This document shows positions 6,214-12,138 of a stretch of DNA of 13,661 nucleotides, one piece after another. Source of the DNA: JAHFKM01 sp035655455. Its GTDB lineage: Archaea > Nanobdellota > Nanobdellia > SCGC-AAA011-G17 > GW2011-AR18. Numbering within the stretch: the first letter of the stretch is position 1; each line of letters starts with the position of its first letter. The stretch is from assembly GCA_035655455.1 (NCBI GenBank), contig DASRUL010000011.1:1-13661 (forward strand). Reading direction: 5' to 3'. Below the pieces are notes generated by a model. It saw only the letters and a list, made by a program, of their open reading frames with translations. It did not search any database and had not been told where the DNA came from. Position numbers and translations under genes: made by a program.

Positions 6214-6816
6214 ATGGATTCCGATAAAGCATGGAGATGGGATCGGCTGTATCTACAAGAGCCCAGTATTTTTGAGGGAGTGGACGACAAAATTGAAAAA
6301 ATCTTATCCTATAAGAAAAGCGGGTCTGCTCTTGATCTAGGATGTGGGACAGGTGATGATCTTCTTTTTTTGGCTGAAAGAGGATTTGAAGTTCATGGAG
6401 TAGACATTAGTGATGTTGCTTTAGGTCATTTCAAAAAGAAAGCTGATGCGAAAAAACAGAAAGTGCGCGCAGTTCATGCGGATTTATCGTCATATATTTT
6501 AGAGCAAGATTATGATGCAATAATCTTAGTAAGTATACTTCAGTTTATTCCTAGAGAGGATGCGTTGAAATTATTTGCGCAAATGCAAGAAAGAACGAGA
6601 CTTGGAGGTATCAATATGATCAGTTGTTTTAAACAAGAACCTCCCGCATATCAATCCTCCAGTAGAGCTTTCTTTGCAAGAGAAGGAGAATTACTCCAGA
6701 TTTATAGCAACTGGAGTATTCTAGAATACGGAGAACCTATCTTAGGCGTAGGAAATATTCAAACTGGAGAAAAAGAAGAACAAAAGCTCGCATTCTTACT
6801 TGCACAAAAACCCTAA
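6214..6816 (+). CDS. Class I SAM-dependent methyltransferase (TehB-like)
   Basis: A 200-aa Rossmann-fold methyltransferase. Counting from the upstream ATG at 6208, motif I is ALDLGCGTGDD (41-51), the acidic residue binding the SAM ribose is in VHGVDIS (62-68), and further blocks are HADLSSY and YDAIILVSILQFI. Length and the motif I/II layout resemble TehB and small-molecule methyltransferases; the acceptor substrate cannot be told. There is no membrane or nucleic-acid-binding extension. The start at 6214 is chosen over 6208 because the TATA box is 27 bp upstream, the usual spacing in this window. It is a stand-alone forward gene between the repeat-bracketed DDAH segment and the reverse pilin cluster. 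Confidence 0.88.
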   Translation: MDSDKAWRWDRLYLQEPSIFEGVDDKIEKILSYKKSGSALDLGCGTGDDLLFLAERGFEVHGVDISDVALGHFKKKADAKKQKVRAVHADLSSYILEQDYDAIILVSILQFIPREDALKLFAQMQERTRLGGINMISCFKQEPPAYQSSSRAFFAREGELLQIYSNWSILEYGEPILGVGNIQTGEKEEQKLAFLLAQKP

Positions 6817-6881
6817 TATACTTCAATGATGACGCTTAGTTTATTTTCTAAAAGAACAAGTTTACAGGAGTAAAGAGGAGA

Positions 6882-7562
6882 TTAGCGTTGTCTGAGTTCT
6901 ACTGTAGGAAGAGGACGTGGGGTTGTTGGTGGGCAAGCACCGTTCTGATGGCCTGCTATGCAAGGACATTGGTCTTGAACAGTCACTCCGGCTGGAGGAA
7001 TTTCTCTCTGTGCGGGCGCGTAAGGTTGTGCAGTTTGACTGGCTAAGGGGGTGGTGGGTGTTGGTCCGCACGTGATGCCGGCGTTTCTGATGATTAAGGC
7101 TGTGTTTCCGGAGATGGTTCTGACTGGAGCGTCATAGCGGAGGTACGCTCCACCTTCATAGTTTAAACTTAAGGTTGTCGGATAAGTGTTTGAAGGTCCG
7201 CCAGTGCTGGATCTGATCCTGATGTTTCCTTCAAGGATTTCTATATCAGGTTCTGCGATCAATGCCTTGCTGTTGTAAGACCAGATCACGCTGCTTATTG
7301 CGGGATCAATCATGAATGCCCCTTTTCTGATGTCTATGGTTAAGGGTCGTTGTGCTCCTGGTCCTTCTCGCGCGACTTCTCGAATGTTCGAATCCAAAAC
7401 TTGCATGACTTGTTTGGTTTGGATGATGATGTTTTTGTCTCTGAGCCTGCTGATGACAGGAGTAGCTGCTGTTAAAATGATTGCGATGACGATGATGCCC
7501 AAGCCAAAGTAGAGGACTGCTGAAACCCACACATCTCCTTTCTTGTTTGTCTTTCGTTTCAT
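6882..7562 (-). CDS. Pilin-like protein with class III signal peptide and Pro/Cys-rich tail
   Basis: A 226-aa protein. MKRKTNKKG|DVWVSAVLYFGLG... has a basic leader ending in KKG before a roughly 22-residue hydrophobic helix, the hallmark of prepilin-peptidase-processed archaeal type IV pilin-like proteins. The first residues differ from the ISPLxATV consensus of the three pilins upstream, so it may be a minor or specialised pilin. The ectodomain looks beta-rich (residues 60-165). The C-terminal 50 residues are rich in Pro, Thr and Gln, with four Cys (ITCGPTP, DQCPCIAG, NGACPP) that could form disulfides. It is last in the reverse-strand cluster; a T-rich tract separates it from the gene before, and no clear Shine-Dalgarno or well-placed TATA was seen. 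Confidence 0.7.
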   Translation of the reverse strand: MKRKTNKKGDVWVSAVLYFGLGIIVIAIILTAATPVISRLRDKNIIIQTKQVMQVLDSNIREVAREGPGAQRPLTIDIRKGAFMIDPAISSVIWSYNSKALIAEPDIEILEGNIRIRSSTGGPSNTYPTTLSLNYEGGAYLRYDAPVRTISGNTALIIRNAGITCGPTPTTPLASQTAQPYAPAQREIPPAGVTVQDQCPCIAGHQNGACPPTTPRPLPTVELRQR

Positions 7563-7585
7563 TTTTTTCTTAAAAATTAAATAGT

Positions 7586-7600
7586 AAAAAAAAGAAAAAA
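7586..7600 (-). terminator. T-rich terminator between pilin genes
   Basis: On the reverse strand TTTTTTCTTTTTTTT lies 4-18 bases beyond the stop of the 7604-8098 pilin gene. This could end or attenuate that transcript before the last pilin gene. Confidence 0.45.
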
Positions 7601-7603
7601 GGT

Positions 7604-8098
7604 TTAGACGACGCGCGTCTTGATTTCATTGCTGCAGTAGGTTGCTTGTTCTGGTCCTTGAGTACCGTCAACATCTACTCTTGGAATGACTCCTACCTGA
7701 ACTGCTCCTGGCGCTGCAGTAAGGGTAACGGGCGCTGCAATAGTAAACCTTGGAATGCTATTGGCTTGCTGAGCGTTAGCAGTGTTAGCAATAACACTTC
7801 CGTCAGGCCCATAAGCCCTTGCGCTAAATCCAATGAGGTCAACATCATTTTTGTTGTCAATCGTTACTAAAACGTCGTTGTTAGATCTTCTCGCGGTCAC
7901 CTCTAAATTCGCCAGTCCTGTGCTGCATAGTGTTTGCAGCGACGCGCTCTTTGAGGTTTGTGTTTGCAGGTCTTTAAAGAGTCCTGTTCCCCAGTAGATC
8001 ACGCCTGCTGCGAGCACGATGGTAAATCCGATTACTAATACTGTCGCGATCAGGGGGCTTATTCCTTCCTTGTCCATATGTTGTTTTTTGTTTGACAT
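7604..8098 (-). CDS. Archaeal type IV pilin-like protein
   Basis: A 164-aa protein: MSNKKQHMDKEG|ISPLIATVLVIGFTIVLA. The cleavage site after KEG and the ISPLIATVL helix are the classical archaeal pilin/archaellin-type N-terminus (Pilin_N class). The ectodomain has an immunoglobulin-like beta pattern (LEVTARRSNNDVLVTIDNKND) and two Cys (LQTLCST, ATYCSN) near its ends that could form a disulfide. The start at 8098 is decided by a near-perfect Shine-Dalgarno GGAGGTGA (8113-8106) seven bases upstream; the longer frame from 8131 overlaps the upstream gene and lacks this support. It lies 22 bp after the previous pilin gene, so co-transcription is likely. Confidence 0.85.
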   Translation of the reverse strand: MSNKKQHMDKEGISPLIATVLVIGFTIVLAAGVIYWGTGLFKDLQTQTSKSASLQTLCSTGLANLEVTARRSNNDVLVTIDNKNDVDLIGFSARAYGPDGSVIANTANAQQANSIPRFTIAAPVTLTAAPGAVQVGVIPRVDVDGTQGPEQATYCSNEIKTRVV

Positions 8099-8105
8099 TA
8101 GTATG

Positions 8106-8113
8106 TCACCTCC
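8106..8113 (-). promoter_or_regulatory. Strong Shine-Dalgarno fixing the start at 8098
   Basis: GGAGGTGA on the reverse strand, seven bases before ATG 8098. Confidence 0.75.
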
Positions 8114-8120
8114 GTTTTGA

Positions 8121-8579
8121 TCATGTTTCACATTCTGCTTCTAAGAGTTTTTCAGAGCAGGTTATTACTTTCCCTTCCTTGATAATCACTGGGAACAGCC
8201 TTATTTCATCTCCGTCTGCCGAGGCGCTTCTAACGATAATAGTTTTCTCCTCTGCTGGCAGCAGGTCTGGATCAATTGTTTGGGTGGTTCCATCAGCGAT
8301 TTTTACCCTGAATCCGGTGATTCTCGTTCTTCCGGTGTTCTTGATGACGAGAAGTGTTTCTTGTCCTGGTGCGCATATGCCCGGCGTGCATGGCGTGCAC
8401 CTAGTAAGAGTGTAATCTATTTCTGCTGCTTGTTGGGCATTACATTTTGCGCCTTCTTTTTCGATGATGTCATCAATGGTTCTGCCGAGGAAGAACCATA
8501 ACAAAGAGCCGATGACGACGACAAGGCCGATAAGGATGACTGTTGCGACGAGCGGGCTTATTGCTCTTGTTTCTTTCAA
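8121..8579 (-). CDS. Archaeal type IV pilin-like protein, TTG start, Cys-rich
   Basis: A 152-aa protein: MKETRA|ISPLVATVILIGLVVVIGSLLWFF, a class III signal peptide followed by the pilin helix. The ectodomain has six Cys, including CTPCTPGIC and CSEK...AECET. That is unusual for pilins and suggests disulfide stabilisation or metal binding. The conserved NTGRTRITGFRVKI stretch resembles pilin beta-sandwich strands. The start codon is TTG at 8579, supported by GAGGTGA (8593-8587) seven bases upstream and by the signal peptide beginning directly there. A TATA box (about 8615-8623) lies just before, so this gene can head its own transcript with the next pilin. Confidence 0.82.
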   Translation of the reverse strand: MKETRAISPLVATVILIGLVVVIGSLLWFFLGRTIDDIIEKEGAKCNAQQAAEIDYTLTRCTPCTPGICAPGQETLLVIKNTGRTRITGFRVKIADGTTQTIDPDLLPAEEKTIIVRSASADGDEIRLFPVIIKEGKVITCSEKLLEAECET

Positions 8580-8586
8580 GACGGGT

Positions 8587-8593
8587 TCACCTC
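8587..8593 (-). promoter_or_regulatory. Shine-Dalgarno fixing TTG start at 8579
   Basis: GAGGTGA on the reverse strand, seven bases before TTG 8579. Confidence 0.7.
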
Positions 8594-8614
8594 TTGTCTC
8601 AAACTCTCACTACT

Positions 8615-8623
8615 CATTTATAA
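8615..8623 (-). promoter_or_regulatory. Box A of Cys-rich pilin gene
   Basis: Reverse-strand GTTATAAAT. A start about 26 bp downstream would fall at the 5' edge of the Shine-Dalgarno, giving a leader of about 14 nt. Confidence 0.45.
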
Positions 8624-8647
8624 CGTTTGTTGTTTGTTTTTACGAAT

Positions 8648-9184
8648 CTAGATGCATCCGTTGCATTGGTTAGGATCAGCGAGGTTAAAGGTTATTTCTC
8701 GTTTTGCGCATGCGACAAGAGCTTGACTTCTCCGCCTTTCAGTTTCCTCTCTGTCTTCAACGACAGGAATGAACCTGATGAAGGGATCGTTTCTTGCCGC
8801 ATTAGAGTTGTATTGGATGGTTAGCGCTGGCGAGTTTGTCTGTGGACGAAGGGGTGGGTTAAAAATGATAGAGGTGGCCGCTGGGTTTCCAGGAGCTTTT
8901 ACAATGACCGAAAGCACGTTGAAGGATCCTTTATTTTTCAGGCCGAAGTTTTCGAGAGTGCGCGTTGGTCCAGCAGATGTTGCCCGCACAGGATTTCTAC
9001 TATTTACTGCGAAAGGTTCAAGCGTCGCGCCGTCGCAGTAAGGGCTTTCTTCTAAGAAGCTTTCAGGTTTGAAATCTTTTGTCTGCTTGATGACAAATGT
9101 GGAGACGATTGCGCCGAGGGTGATGGCGAAGCCGATGAGTAAGACTGTTGCGATTAGTGGTGAGACTGCTCTTTTTTTTCTCAT
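8648..9184 (-). CDS. Archaeal type IV pilin-like protein with C-terminal CxxC
   Basis: A 178-aa protein: MRKKRA|VSPLIATVLLIGFAITLGAIVSTFV, a short basic leader, a prepilin peptidase site and the hydrophobic assembly helix. The ectodomain carries SPYCDGATLEPF, then beta-strand-like segments, a charged patch (EDREETERRR) and the C-terminal end QCNGCI, a CxxC two residues from the end. Four Cys in total. A possible Box A (CTTAAATGA, about 9208-9216) lies 27 bp before the ATG, and AGGAAT also sits upstream, so either leaderless or SD-led initiation is possible. It is the first pilin of the row, after the zinc-ribbon gene. Confidence 0.85.
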   Translation of the reverse strand: MRKKRAVSPLIATVLLIGFAITLGAIVSTFVIKQTKDFKPESFLEESPYCDGATLEPFAVNSRNPVRATSAGPTRTLENFGLKNKGSFNVLSVIVKAPGNPAATSIIFNPPLRPQTNSPALTIQYNSNAARNDPFIRFIPVVEDREETERRRSQALVACAKREITFNLADPNQCNGCI

Positions 9185-9224
9185 GAAGGATTCCTAATAA
9201 AAGAGTCATTTAAGTCTTTCTGTT

Positions 9225-9380
9225 TCAGAGAAGTTGTGATTCTTTGAGGATTTGTTCTGCGTCTGGTTCAAGGATAAGGGTATTCCTGTTGCCGCAGTTT
9301 CCGCAGGTGGATGGCGTGTCTTTGCGTTCGCTCTTTGGCGTATATTTGAATTTGCAGTGGGTGCAAAAAAAGACTGGCAT
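9225..9380 (-). CDS. Small zinc-ribbon protein (51 aa)
   Basis: A 51-aa protein with a double knuckle: FFCTHCKFKYTPK (5-17) and STCGNCGNRN (24-33), four Cys binding one Zn2+, then an acidic helix (LEPDAEQILKESQLL). The knuckles resemble those of small archaeal zinc ribbons of the rubredoxin/TFIIB-ribbon style. There is no signal peptide, so it is cytosolic. A TATA box (GTTTTATTA, about 9402-9410 reverse) lies 27 bp before the ATG at 9380, supporting the start. It sits between the lipoprotein and pilin genes on the same strand; a role in regulating or assembling the pilin cluster is a guess from position. Confidence 0.75.
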   Translation of the reverse strand: MPVFFCTHCKFKYTPKSERKDTPSTCGNCGNRNTLILEPDAEQILKESQLL

Positions 9381-9401
9381 GATGAAGTTGAGGAACCCTA
9401 C

Positions 9402-9410
9402 TTAATAAAA
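9402..9410 (-). promoter_or_regulatory. Box A of zinc-ribbon gene
   Basis: Reverse-strand GTTTTATTA centred 26-27 bp before ATG 9380; leaderless spacing. Confidence 0.5.
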
Positions 9411-9411
9411 C

Positions 9412-9963
9412 TTATTGTTGAACGAGGCCGCCGATCTCGCCTCTGAGTGTTGCGGGCGTTAGTATTCCATAATTATAAATCTGGCCGTTGCTGTATCTTA
9501 AGATGGGTTTGATGATAACCTCAACTGAAGCTTCGCTGCTTGCGACTTCTTGGTCAATGATGCAGGGAACGGTAAAAGTGTGAACGTCTCCACGGTTCAT
9601 GAGGATGTCAAACTCTTCTTGGCAGTGGAGGACTGGTAGGATGAGTTTTTTTACAGTTATGATTTCGTCGCGTTCGAGTTTGAGCGTGATTTGCACAAAG
9701 TCTTTTGTTATGGTTTTTTCTTTGCATTCAAATCTTGGGAAGTGGCAGAGTTCTTGGACGAGGACGAGTGGTTTTTCGCGCACGATTGTTTGGCTGCGTT
9801 GTGTTTCGTCGAGGTCGCACACGCGGTTTGCATTCTTGTCGAGACAGCAGGCGCCGTTTACTTGTCTGTAAGGGAGGTCACATTTCTGCTCTCCGATATC
9901 TGTAACATATTGTGGTACGCAGCTTGTAAGGAGGAGGATTATTCCTAAAATGAGGGTTTTCAT
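9412..9963 (-). CDS. Cys-rich lipoprotein-like surface protein, unknown family
   Basis: A 183-aa protein. MKTLILGIILLLTSC is a short signal peptide ending in a lipobox-like LTSC, with Cys15 as the likely lipidation site. Residues 28-50 are Cys-rich (KCDL ... NGACCLDKNANRVCDLDE). DKNANRVCDLDE (42-53) has the spaced Asp/Asn pattern of Ca2+-binding EF-hand-like or dockerin-like loops. The rest (residues 60-170) looks like a beta-sandwich with further Cys (LCHF, FECK, LHCQEE, VPCI). It is extracellular and anchored to the membrane. Its ATG follows a TATA box by 25-26 bp, and it heads the reverse-strand cluster leading to the pilins, divergent from the thioredoxin-like unit. Confidence 0.75.
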   Translation of the reverse strand: MKTLILGIILLLTSCVPQYVTDIGEQKCDLPYRQVNGACCLDKNANRVCDLDETQRSQTIVREKPLVLVQELCHFPRFECKEKTITKDFVQITLKLERDEIITVKKLILPVLHCQEEFDILMNRGDVHTFTVPCIIDQEVASSEASVEVIIKPILRYSNGQIYNYGILTPATLRGEIGGLVQQ

Positions 9964-9984
9964 GCATGGAAGTGGCGTGTAAAA

Positions 9985-9993
9985 CTTTTTAAG
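9985..9993 (-). promoter_or_regulatory. Box A of lipoprotein gene and reverse cluster
   Basis: Reverse-strand CTTAAAAAG centred about 26 bp before ATG 9963. Confidence 0.5.
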
Positions 9994-10027
9994 ACTTCCG
10001 TGAAAGTAGGGAGTTTTCTATCATAAT

Positions 10028-10036
10028 CTTTAAATA
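10028..10036 (+). promoter_or_regulatory. Box A of thioredoxin-like unit
   Basis: CTTTAAATA predicts a start near 10058, leaving a 20-nt leader that contains the purine-rich Shine-Dalgarno. Together with the reverse Box A about 40 bp away it forms a compact divergent promoter. Confidence 0.55.
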
Positions 10037-10064
10037 CATTGAGAGAAAGCGTGAAAGGAGTGAA

Positions 10065-10074
10065 AGGAGGAGGA
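10065..10074 (+). promoter_or_regulatory. Shine-Dalgarno fixing start at 10078
   Basis: AGGAGGAGGA lies just before ATG 10078, favouring it over the in-frame TTG at 10039. Confidence 0.7.
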
Positions 10075-10077
10075 ACA

Positions 10078-10281
10078 ATGAACAAGAATCTTATTATTGT
10101 CGTGGTGCTTGCGGTGCTTGTGGTTATTTCTGCTGTGCAGGCGGTGCAGTTAACCTCGTTGAAGGAAAAGATCAGCAGCGGAAATTTGAAAACCGGGATA
10201 GCGCAAGGTCATGTGAGTGTTGGGCAAGGGTCAGGTCCGACAAGTTTGGAGAGCCTTCCAGAGATGGTGGGCGGGTGTTAG
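10078..10281 (+). CDS. Small membrane-anchored protein ending in GGC
   Basis: A 67-aa protein. Residues 4-22 (LIIVVVLAVLVVISAVQAV) form one membrane helix. A short coil (QLTSLKEKI) follows, then a Gly/Ser-rich linker and the end SLPEMVGGC. The only Cys is the last residue. I recall similar short or N-terminal segments ending in MVGGC in DPANN proteins, but no function is known to me. A single C-terminal thiol outside the membrane, next to a triple CxxC protein, suggests it could be a disulfide-exchange partner or be modified at that Cys (inference). The start at 10078 is set by a strong Shine-Dalgarno; the next gene begins 15 bp after its stop. Confidence 0.8.
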   Translation: MNKNLIIVVVLAVLVVISAVQAVQLTSLKEKISSGNLKTGIAQGHVSVGQGSGPTSLESLPEMVGGC

Positions 10282-10296
10282 ACTGGTGTTTTTGAG

Positions 10297-11403
10297 ATGG
10301 AAGGTGAGCGTAAGAAACCTTTTTTTGAGAAGCATGTAAAGCCGTTGTTTATGGTGCTGCTTTTTTTGCTGCTTCTTTTATTTGTCTTTAATCTGTTTTC
10401 TATGTTGAGCATCACGAATGAGATGGAGCAGCAGGCTGCGAAGGCGAGAGAGGAGGCGAGGCCTGCTGTCTTGCAAACAGTGTTGATAAGGGCTCCAGAC
10501 AGTTGTGAGAAGTGCAGTCATGAAGAGTTGTTGTCGCTTGTTCAGTCGTTTAATGTGACTGAGGAAAGGATGGTGGAAGCTGCTGATGCTGGGGAGTTTA
10601 TCACAAAATACAAGCTGACGCAGTTGCCGGTGCTTCTGATCTTTGGAGAGTTGGAAAAGACGAAGTTGAATCTTGAGCAGAGAGAAGATGCCTTGCTTGC
10701 GGCAAGGGCAAGGCCTCCGTACTTCGATCTTCAAGAGCGGAGGGTAAGAGGGCTTGTTGAGGCGACTCTTATTCAGGCTGCGAGTTGTCCAAAGTGTTTT
10801 GATCTTGGGAAGGTCGTGGACGCGTTGGGAATGGAGCTTGTGCTGAGCAAAGTGACAACGTTAAGGCAGGAGGAAGCTGAAGGGTTGATTCAGAAGTATG
10901 GCTTGGTGAAGCTTCCAACATTGGTGTTGAGTAGTGAAGCCAAGGTGTATAAGGATTTTGCGGAAGCGTGGAAGAGTTTTGGTGTGATTGCGGATGATGG
11001 GAGTTTTGTATTGACAGAGCAAAATCCTCCGTATAGAGAGGTTCTTACTGGAAAGACAAGGGGGTTAGTGGGTATTACGTATATAACTGATGGGGGATGT
11101 GGGGAGTGTTATAATGTGACGTTGCACAAGGAGGTCTTGGAAGGGAGGTTTGGGATTGTGCTTGTTGCTGAGAGGGTGCTTGATCTGAAGGAGGCTGATG
11201 CTCTTATTTTGACGTATAACATTACGAGCGTTCCTACAATAATTCTTTCTCCAGAAATTAAGGATTATAATCTTGACAGCGTGCTTGCTCAGGTTGGCAC
11301 GTTTGAGAAAGATGGAAGTTATGTCTTTAGGCTGGTTGAGGTGTTTGGAGCTTACAGGGATATGATGAGCGGTAAGGTTGTTGCTCCAGAGAAAGATGCT
11401 TAA
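10297..11403 (+). CDS. Membrane-anchored protein with three thioredoxin-like CxxC repeats
   Basis: A 368-aa protein. A basic N-terminus and one membrane helix (about 17-38) are followed by three tandem thioredoxin-like units. Unit 1 has SCEKC (C70/C73) and QLPVLLIF with a cis-Pro candidate at 111. Unit 2 has SCPKC (C164/C167) and KLPTLVL (P207). Unit 3 has GCGEC (C268/C271) and SVPTIIL (P313). Each CxxC follows a beta-strand, and each Pro comes 40-45 residues later, as in thioredoxins. PPY plus RGLV segments mark the joins between units at about 140-153 and 244-257. The repeats diverge but keep both cysteines, so all may be redox active. The catalytic part should face outward. It is translated after the GGC protein with only a weak ribosome site, hence probably coupled. 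Likely role: envelope thiol-disulfide exchange. Confidence 0.8.
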   Translation: MEGERKKPFFEKHVKPLFMVLLFLLLLLFVFNLFSMLSITNEMEQQAAKAREEARPAVLQTVLIRAPDSCEKCSHEELLSLVQSFNVTEERMVEAADAGEFITKYKLTQLPVLLIFGELEKTKLNLEQREDALLAARARPPYFDLQERRVRGLVEATLIQAASCPKCFDLGKVVDALGMELVLSKVTTLRQEEAEGLIQKYGLVKLPTLVLSSEAKVYKDFAEAWKSFGVIADDGSFVLTEQNPPYREVLTGKTRGLVGITYITDGGCGECYNVTLHKEVLEGRFGIVLVAERVLDLKEADALILTYNITSVPTIILSPEIKDYNLDSVLAQVGTFEKDGSYVFRLVEVFGAYRDMMSGKVVAPEKDA

Positions 11404-11409
11404 AGAATC

Positions 11410-11549
11410 ATGCAAGAAGGTTTTTTATGGATCAACCTTCAGATGAAAGATGAGGAAGTTGTCTGGGTTGTAACATCAGATGATTCTTGTTGGGAGGGCA
11501 ACAGGCGCGTTGTGTGAATTGTGGGCATAAGGAGAGTTGCTGTTGCTGA
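11410..11549 (+). pseudogene. Small Cys-rich ORF, apparently frameshifted
   Basis: An ATG at 11410, six bases after the triple thioredoxin stop, opens a 35-codon frame ending at 11517 (MQEGFLWINLQMKDEEVVWV ... SCWEGNRRVV). Reading one base back around 11506-11508 continues as RCVNCGHKESCCC and stops at 11549. The Cys/His-rich tail would complete a plausible zinc- or thiol-binding protein of about 47 residues with the SCWEG cysteine. It may be a decayed gene, a sequencing error or programmed -1 shifting; alternatively the 35-residue product is real or the frame is chance. Confidence 0.35.
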
Positions 11550-11557
11550 AAACATAA

Positions 11558-11566
11558 ATATTTAAA
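11558..11566 (+). promoter_or_regulatory. Box A of winged-helix gene
   Basis: ATATTTAAA is centred 26 bp before ATG 11588, so the transcript is probably leaderless. Confidence 0.55.
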
Positions 11567-11587
11567 CAATGCTTGCTGTGATGGCTC

Positions 11588-12034
11588 ATGCAAAAGACTG
11601 TGGCGAGGGATACGCCTTTGGCTGAGTTGACCTTGAGGAAGTATGAGCGGCCAAATCCAGAGTCGAAGCGTGATTTGATTAGGAAGGTGTGTTTGTCTGT
11701 GGGATTGTTGCAGCCTGGCGATTCTAGGGATATTATTGTTGATATTTTTCAGGTGTTGTTGGAGGCGAAGGGTCCGATGAACGCTGAGATGCTTCAGCGG
11801 GAGGTGATTGAGTGCAGAAAGAGAAGGAAGCTCGCGCTTCAGGGGATTGCAGCGTCAAACATCAGGAGGCAGGTGCGGAGGTTGAGGGACTTGTTTCTTG
11901 TTGAGAAGGTGAACAATCAGTACAGGATCGCTGAGAATGAGGATTTGCATACGTTGTTTGAGGAGAAGATTAAAAAATTTTATTTGAATTCTATTTTAAC
12001 AAGGGTTGAGGAGTACTTCAAGGCGTTGAAGTGA
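11588..12034 (+). CDS. Probable winged-helix DNA-binding regulator
   Basis: A 148-aa protein rich in Arg/Lys. The N-terminal region (TLRKYERPNPESKRDLIRKVCLSVGLLQPGDSR) leads into IIVDIFQVLLEAKGPMNAEMLQREV, which looks like the first helices of a winged-helix domain. NIRRQVRRLRDLFLVEKVNNQYRIAE, with a recognition-helix-like and beta-wing pattern, comes next. A C-terminal helix (residues 120-147) may dimerise. There are no cofactor motifs. I recall similar unnamed proteins in archaea, but no established function. The ATG at 11588 is supported by a TATA box 26 bp upstream. Its stop lies 87 bp before the decarboxylase gene on the same strand, so it may control that gene (inference). Confidence 0.7.
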   Translation: MQKTVARDTPLAELTLRKYERPNPESKRDLIRKVCLSVGLLQPGDSRDIIVDIFQVLLEAKGPMNAEMLQREVIECRKRRKLALQGIAASNIRRQVRRLRDLFLVEKVNNQYRIAENEDLHTLFEEKIKKFYLNSILTRVEEYFKALK

Positions 12035-12035
12035 G

Positions 12036-12041
12036 TTTTTT
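12036..12041 (+). terminator. T-run after winged-helix gene
   Basis: Six T residues directly follow the stop codon. They may end the upstream transcript before the new Box A at 12061. Confidence 0.35.
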
Positions 12042-12060
12042 CGGGGAAAAAATGAAAAAG

Positions 12061-12068
12061 TTTTTAAG
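12061..12068 (+). promoter_or_regulatory. Box A upstream of decarboxylase
   Basis: TTTTTAAG is centred 26 bp before an ATG at 12091, which would be the predicted transcript start. The decarboxylase ATG at 12122 is then 31 nt into the message. Confidence 0.5.
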
Positions 12069-12090
12069 TAAGTTCTAATCACGTGAAAAG

Positions 12091-12138
12091 ATGATCTTTA
12101 GAGGTCGTAAAAAAAGCGGAGATGAACAGTACTTGTAG
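12091..12138 (+). CDS. Possible 15-codon upstream ORF overlapping decarboxylase start
   Basis: ATG 12091 sits at the predicted leaderless start and encodes MIFRGRKKSGDEQYL before TAG at 12136-12138, running past the decarboxylase ATG (12122) in another frame. It could tune translation of the main gene or be chance. Confidence 0.25.
   Translation: MIFRGRKKSGDEQYL

Noticed and set aside
8092..9041. Forward-strand frames within the pilin genes
   Set aside because: They lie opposite clear signal-peptide proteins with ribosome sites and have low-complexity, unconserved content.
11416..11440. Inverted repeat gaaggtt/aaccttc as a terminator hairpin
   Set aside because: The T-run is in the loop rather than after the stem, and the repeat lies inside the small ORF at 11410, so intrinsic termination is not supported.
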